From the NCBI GenBank assembly GCA_023139105.1, contig JAGLOF010000047.1, positions 1-38,200 of the forward strand: DNA of 38,200 nt, in the 5' to 3' direction. The translations under genes and the position numbers were made by a program. The notes below the pieces were generated by a model. It saw nothing but the letters and a program-made list of their open reading frames with translations, was not told where the DNA came from and did no database searches. Source of the DNA: a bacterium. GTDB taxonomy: Bacteria; Zhuqueibacterota; QNDG01; JAGLOF01. Shown in pieces: positions 34,377 through 38,200 of the stretch. Numbering within the stretch: the stretch's first letter is position 1; each line of letters opens with the position of its first letter.

Positions 34377-35315
34377 ATGAAATTTGAAACTATTTTATTA
34401 ACGCAAATCCAACCGGATTACTTTTTTTGTTTCAGCACAGACGGTGATAGTATCGCCTTGAATTCAAGTATAAATGAAATGGGCCTACAGACTCCTCTAC
34501 CTGTAATTGCATGTGATAAAGGATTTAAGCTATTTGCCGGATTCAAACGGTTTGAGGCTCTAAAAGCATTGAAGATTGATGTTATTCCGTGCCGGGTATT
34601 GGATGTTGAAATGTCTATCGATATGCATTTTGCCAATGAGTTGAAAGTTCATTGTCTGGAAAAATCGATAAATTTATTAGAGAAATCAAGGATTTGTAAT
34701 ATAATCTCACATCCAAATTTTAATAGTGATGCGCGGAAAAGCTGTCTGTCTATAATTGAATTACCCGACCTGAAAAAAATAATTGATTCTTATATCCGTC
34801 TTTTGGACCTTCCTGAAAATGTTCAAATTTTCCTTTCTCGCACAGATGTAACGATTAAACAGGTTGAGATATTCAGAGCTTTGGATATTGTGGATCAATC
34901 AAAATTTACAAATTGGGCTTTAGATTGGAATATTCGTCCTGTAGAGTTAGCACAGATTATACGATTGTGTCTCGATATTGCAAAAAAAGATCGGAGTGAG
35001 CCTTTTTCGATTTTTAATGCAGTACTGAGTAAATTGGAGTCGTCGGATAACAGAACACAGGCGTTGGCACAGGTTAAGCAGATGCTGACAGATATAAAGT
35101 TTCCTCAATTGACAGCATGGCAGCAAGCAATGAAAACAAATAAAAAAGATTTGAAAGCTCCGCAATGTGTAGATATTGCCTGGGATAATACAGCTGAGCG
35201 GCCCGGAATAAATATGAAAATACGATTGCAATCGAATAAAGATTTATCTTCATTTAAACAATGGTTTGATGATTCACGTGTCAACAATATCATTCATCGA
35301 ATGGTTGAAAGTTAA
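34377..35315 (+). CDS. ParB-like domain protein paired with SPL-like radical SAM
   Basis: A 312-residue protein. Residues about 1-95 resemble the ParB/Srx-like N-terminal domain: SINEMGLQTPLPVIACDKGF followed by the nucleotide-binding box LFAGFKRFEALKAL, which mirrors GxRRxxA of ParB. The middle shows helical segments with IEIFRALDI-like and ELAQIIRLCLDI patterns, possibly DNA-binding helices; the C-terminus is mixed. ATG 34377 follows AAGGAGA; the longer frame from 34287 overlaps the HAD gene and is not needed. Its stop overlaps the radical SAM start by one base, implying coupled translation. ParB-type domains bind or hydrolyse CTP; this one is not a chromosomal ParB, as no ParA is adjacent. 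Role unknown. Confidence 0.65.
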   Translation: MKFETILLTQIQPDYFFCFSTDGDSIALNSSINEMGLQTPLPVIACDKGFKLFAGFKRFEALKALKIDVIPCRVLDVEMSIDMHFANELKVHCLEKSINLLEKSRICNIISHPNFNSDARKSCLSIIELPDLKKIIDSYIRLLDLPENVQIFLSRTDVTIKQVEIFRALDIVDQSKFTNWALDWNIRPVELAQIIRLCLDIAKKDRSEPFSIFNAVLSKLESSDNRTQALAQVKQMLTDIKFPQLTAWQQAMKTNKKDLKAPQCVDIAWDNTAERPGINMKIRLQSNKDLSSFKQWFDDSRVNNIIHRMVES

Positions 35316-36451
35316 TGCAATTTAAAATTGAAAAAATAATAATAGATGATCGTGTTGTAGAGGATGCACTGACATTGCAGGTTAGTTCGCGCTTGCCTGA
35401 TGCAGATGTTAAAATAATCCATCATAAAGAACTTGCTCAAGAACTCGAATCTATCACTCTTACTGAGGGCAAGCGAATTCTTTTGATCACTCGCCGGTCC
35501 GGTGAACTTGTAAAACCATGTCCTGCAACAAATCCTCCTTATTTATGTTGTAGATATACAGTTATTAATCAGGCATGGCAGTGTCCCATGGATTGCACAT
35601 ATTGTGTTCTTCAAGGTTATCTGGGCAAGTCTGTCATGACAGTGTTTTCAGATACAGATGTCATTCATTCTCAGATAATTGCATTATTGGAATCTGAACC
35701 GCGTCGGTTTTTCAGATTTGGAACCGGTGAGCTGGCAGACAGTCTTGCTTTGGATCCGTTAACGGATCAGGCGGCCCAGTGGATTAATTTTTTTTATAAT
35801 AGACCCAACACATTAATTGAACTTAAGACAAAATCTGATAATATTGATGGTGCATTAAAAGCTGCTCCTTCTAATGCTGTGCTTGCATGGTCTGTTAATC
35901 CGAAACAGTTAATAGATAAAGAAGAACTTCATGCTGCTTCTTTGGAAGCGCGTCTTGTTGCTGCCAAACGTGCACAAGAGGCTGGTTTTATGCTTGCTTT
36001 CCATTTTGATCCCATGGTGTTGTTTCCCGGTTGGGAACAAGCATATAGAAACGTTGTGCAGCAAATTTTTTCAACAGTTGATTCAAAACGGATTATATGG
36101 ATAAGTTTGGGAGCTTTCCGTTTTCCACCGTCATTTGATGATGTTATAAGACAGCGTTTTCCCGGTTCAGGAATTCTGAACGCAGAAATGATAAGAGGTC
36201 TTGATGGAAAGATGCGTTATATAAGGCCTTTACGGGAAAAACTTTTCAAGACTGTTGTAGATGAAATTAGAAAATATGATAAAAACTTATTTCTCTATTT
36301 TTGCATGGAAGCTCCGTGGATGTGGGATCGTATTCTTGGCTGGACTCCCGATAATAATGGCCACCTTGATTATCATTTTGCATTATCAGTGAAAAAACGA
36401 TTTCCACAGATAGATATGAGTACTCCTGATATTGCCGATTATTTTGATTAA
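35315..36451 (+). CDS. Spore-photoproduct-lyase-like radical SAM protein
   Basis: A 378-residue radical SAM protein of the SPL family. The cluster motif WQCPMDCTYCVLQGYL places Cys90, Cys94 and Cys97 in the same numbering as characterised SPLs. Further family blocks are NPPYLCCRYTVINQAWQC and AWSVNPKQLIDKEE, and AGFMLAFHFDPMV. The catalytic hydrogen-donor Cys of spore photoproduct lyase (position 140/141) is not present: the aligned region reads FRFGTGELADSLALD. The host shows no sporulation gene here, so repair of spore photoproduct is unlikely. Together with the translationally coupled ParB-like partner it suggests a different DNA- or nucleotide-linked radical reaction. Confidence 0.85.
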   Translation: MQFKIEKIIIDDRVVEDALTLQVSSRLPDADVKIIHHKELAQELESITLTEGKRILLITRRSGELVKPCPATNPPYLCCRYTVINQAWQCPMDCTYCVLQGYLGKSVMTVFSDTDVIHSQIIALLESEPRRFFRFGTGELADSLALDPLTDQAAQWINFFYNRPNTLIELKTKSDNIDGALKAAPSNAVLAWSVNPKQLIDKEELHAASLEARLVAAKRAQEAGFMLAFHFDPMVLFPGWEQAYRNVVQQIFSTVDSKRIIWISLGAFRFPPSFDDVIRQRFPGSGILNAEMIRGLDGKMRYIRPLREKLFKTVVDEIRKYDKNLFLYFCMEAPWMWDRILGWTPDNNGHLDYHFALSVKKRFPQIDMSTPDIADYFD

Positions 36452-36568
36452 ACTTTGTTCAGATTCCTCAGATAGTGATTTTTAAGTGTTTTTTTCTTCT
36501 TGTTCGTATTATCTTGTATAATGTTTTTAAGGATCTATATAGGAAATCCAAAATACTGAGAGGTAGAT

Positions 36569-37627
36569 ATGATGAAAAAAGTATTGTCATTGATTTGTAT
36601 TGTATTCGTACTAATACTGGCTTGTTCAGGCACAACTGATCCCAAGGGGACAGATAGCCATGCGTATGACTGGCCGGATGGTGATGCCGCTGTTGCCGGA
36701 TTAACTACAACAGACATATCCCAACTTAATCAGGCTGTTAGAAATTTGAACTATGTGGACGGCTTTCTGATTATTCATCAAGGCAAGATGGTATGGGAGT
36801 ATTATGCCAACAAATATGATGCTAATTGGGCACATCATTGGCACTCCGGAACCAAGAGTATTGTTGGAACTCTGATAGGTCTGGCAATAGATAAGGGTTT
36901 TATCGCTAGTTCGGATAAAAAAATTATGGATTATCTGACAGAATACCGCTATACCTCTATGGATGCGCGCTGGGAAGATATTACTTTTGATCATCTTCTT
37001 GATATGAAAGCGGGACTTCCTGCCAGTTTTACCAGTGCAGAGAGTGAAGAAAATGCATTCACTGCTTTTTTAAAGACTCCGTTAACCGGTAATCCCGGCG
37101 ATAGTTTTATCTATTCAGGGCTCTCTGCACATGGATTATCTCTGCTGATTTCATTGCAGTCACAGCGCATTGCAGCTTCTTTTGCCAGAACCTATTTATG
37201 TAATCCATTGGATATAAAATTACCGGCTTGGGCAGGTGATCAATTTGGTTATTCCATGGGAAGCACAGCACTTGAGATGACTCCCAGGGATATGGCACGT
37301 ATTGCTTATTGTTATCTGCAAGATGGCTTTGTCGATGGGCAGCAAATAATTTCTTCAACATGGACACGCCGTGTTACTGAGTCTGATTTTGGAGAAGGCT
37401 CATTACATAGCATTACAGATTTGAGTTATAAGGATTTGTGGTGGATAGGGAAACTTAATGGCGTAAGGATATTTACGGCTTTAGGTTATGCAGGTCAGTT
37501 GGTCATGGGTATTCCTTCTCTGGATCTACTGATAGTAACTACAGCCACTGTGCCACAGCTTGAGAGTGACGCCGAAGAACAAGTCGGAGAGCTTATTGAG
37601 CTGATTGGAAACAGGATAATTAAATAA
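36569..37627 (+). CDS. Serine beta-lactamase-fold hydrolase, lipoprotein
   Basis: A 352-residue lipoprotein (lipobox ending LILAC, Cys19). The catalytic SxxK is Ser93-Gly-Thr-Lys96 in HWHSGTKSIVG, and the second motif is Tyr182-Ser-Gly where family members often have Tyr-x-Asn. This resembles class C beta-lactamase/esterase-like (S12) proteins, which include peptidases and esterases. GAGAGG precedes the ATG pair at 36569/36572. Its envelope location and substrate are unknown; resistance to antibiotics should not be assumed from the fold alone. Confidence 0.85.
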   Translation: MMKKVLSLICIVFVLILACSGTTDPKGTDSHAYDWPDGDAAVAGLTTTDISQLNQAVRNLNYVDGFLIIHQGKMVWEYYANKYDANWAHHWHSGTKSIVGTLIGLAIDKGFIASSDKKIMDYLTEYRYTSMDARWEDITFDHLLDMKAGLPASFTSAESEENAFTAFLKTPLTGNPGDSFIYSGLSAHGLSLLISLQSQRIAASFARTYLCNPLDIKLPAWAGDQFGYSMGSTALEMTPRDMARIAYCYLQDGFVDGQQIISSTWTRRVTESDFGEGSLHSITDLSYKDLWWIGKLNGVRIFTALGYAGQLVMGIPSLDLLIVTTATVPQLESDAEEQVGELIELIGNRIIK

Positions 37628-37650
37628 CCTAATTGAGCATTAGCAAATAT

Positions 37651-37677
37651 ACCCCGACATTTTGATGATGCCGGGGT
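37651..37677 (+). terminator. Terminator after the beta-lactamase-fold gene
   Basis: ACCCCG-A-CAT (37651-37660) pairs with ATG-C-CGGGGT (37668-37677), one A/C mismatch, 7-nt loop, followed by a T-rich tract. Ends the beta-lactamase-fold gene. Confidence 0.8.
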
Positions 37678-37867
37678 TTCTTCTTTATTATAAATTTCCT
37701 ACTTGACTTTATCATCATAGATTGTTAAATATTGATAACCACAATTTTAATCTGTGTGTCAACATCATATATTTTCACCTTAACCAGCAGTTATGCTTAT
37801 CGTCACTAATTTTATGAAATTTTTGACTATAGGTGTTACTTATAGTTTTTAACCCGGAGGAAAAGAT

Positions 37868-38200
37868 ATGAAGTTATCTGTTCTTGGAAGTTTTTACCTG
37901 GTATTATTATCTTATTCCATGCAAGTTTTTGGTGAAACCTACACCGTCACTCATACCGGTGACGATGGAGTGGGCTCGCTCAGACAGGCAATTTCCGATG
38001 CTAATATACATGCTGGGCCTGATACAATAAAATTCAACATCCCTGATACTGATGACGGATATGATTCCGCTTCAGGAACCTGGATCATTCAACCTGTCAT
38101 CCGGAGGTTTGAACTGATGGATGGAGGTACCTATCTGGACGGGTTTTCTCAATCAATCAACCAGGGGGATGCAAATATTTTCGGGCCGGAAATAGTATTG
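37868..38200 (+). CDS. Secreted CSLREA/parallel beta-helix-like protein, N-terminal part
   Basis: ATG 37868 follows GGAGG by 7 nt; the frame is open to the window end. A signal peptide (MKLSVLGSFYLVLLSYSMQVFG) is followed by TYTVTHTGDDGVGSLRQAIS and a later DTIKFNIPDT segment, the usual start of secreted choice-of-anchor or beta-helix proteins that have a GSLRQAI element. Most of the protein lies outside the window. Likely a surface or secreted protein; function unknown. Confidence 0.8.
   Translation, partial: MKLSVLGSFYLVLLSYSMQVFGETYTVTHTGDDGVGSLRQAISDANIHAGPDTIKFNIPDTDDGYDSASGTWIIQPVIRRFELMDGGTYLDGFSQSINQGDANIFGPEIVL

Noticed and set aside
36494..36522. TATAAT-like -10 before the beta-lactamase-fold gene
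   Set aside because: A good TATAAT is seen at 36517-36522, but no acceptable -35 box at the right spacing, so promoter status is unproven.

Overview
The window reads as a chromosome segment of a Gram-negative, non-spore-forming bacterium, most likely from the FCB side of the tree (Marinimicrobia/Calditrichota/KSB1-like). This placement is inference. A lipid A core pathway (Kdo transferase, family 9 glycosyltransferase), Tat and Sec exported proteins, lipoproteins and a small outer-membrane barrel protein indicate an outer membrane. Strong GGAGG-type ribosome binding sites occur throughout, which argues against typical Bacteroidota. Base composition is moderate (roughly 40% GC by eye), except for the first ~480 bases, which are clearly more AT-rich.

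Layout. (1) 1-2283, minus strand: the start of a DUF1611/DgcN-like protein cut by the window edge, an M29/NicX-like metallo-aminopeptidase, and an orphan GroES-like co-chaperonin. (2) 2481-11237, plus strand: VanZ-LamG membrane protein, leuS, outer-membrane barrel protein, rhomboid protease, cell-wall amidase, and a ComM/YifB AAA protein. (3) 11238-17253: a 298-base leader with alternative RNA stems, the NfeD-slipin membrane protease pair, a small membrane protein overlapping a complete and apparently exported AmmeMemoRadiSam system (radical SAM enzyme plus a MEMO-AMMECR1 fusion), and a STAS protein closed by a hairpin. (4) 17361-25877: a tightly packed operon with a polyprenyl synthase, ApbE, a UDP-glucuronate decarboxylase-like SDR, a GT9 glycosyltransferase, Kdo transferase, two ECF-type ATPases and a secreted C69 dipeptidase. 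It ends at a bidirectional terminator.

(5) 25999-32815, minus strand: an amplified array of three exported M28 metallopeptidases alternating with two paralogous lipoproteins, with an internal terminator and a dyad that split it into two transcription units. (6) 33012-33633, plus strand: a Cys-rich 65-aa protein, a 44-aa membrane mini-ORF, and a tRNA-Gly(GCC)-Cys(GCA)-Leu(TAA) cluster with a terminator. (7) 33683-36451: a HAD phosphatase, then a ParB-like protein whose gene abuts a spore-photoproduct-lyase-like radical SAM gene. (8) 36569-end: a serine beta-lactamase-fold lipoprotein and the start of a secreted beta-helix-type protein.

The strongest candidates for undescribed biology are three. 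The ParB-like/SPL-like pair lacks the SPL catalytic cysteine. The AmmeMemoRadiSam module carries export signals on both proteins. The M28-lipoprotein array looks like a periplasmic or surface peptide-scavenging locus, together with the C69 dipeptidase and the M29-like aminopeptidase.
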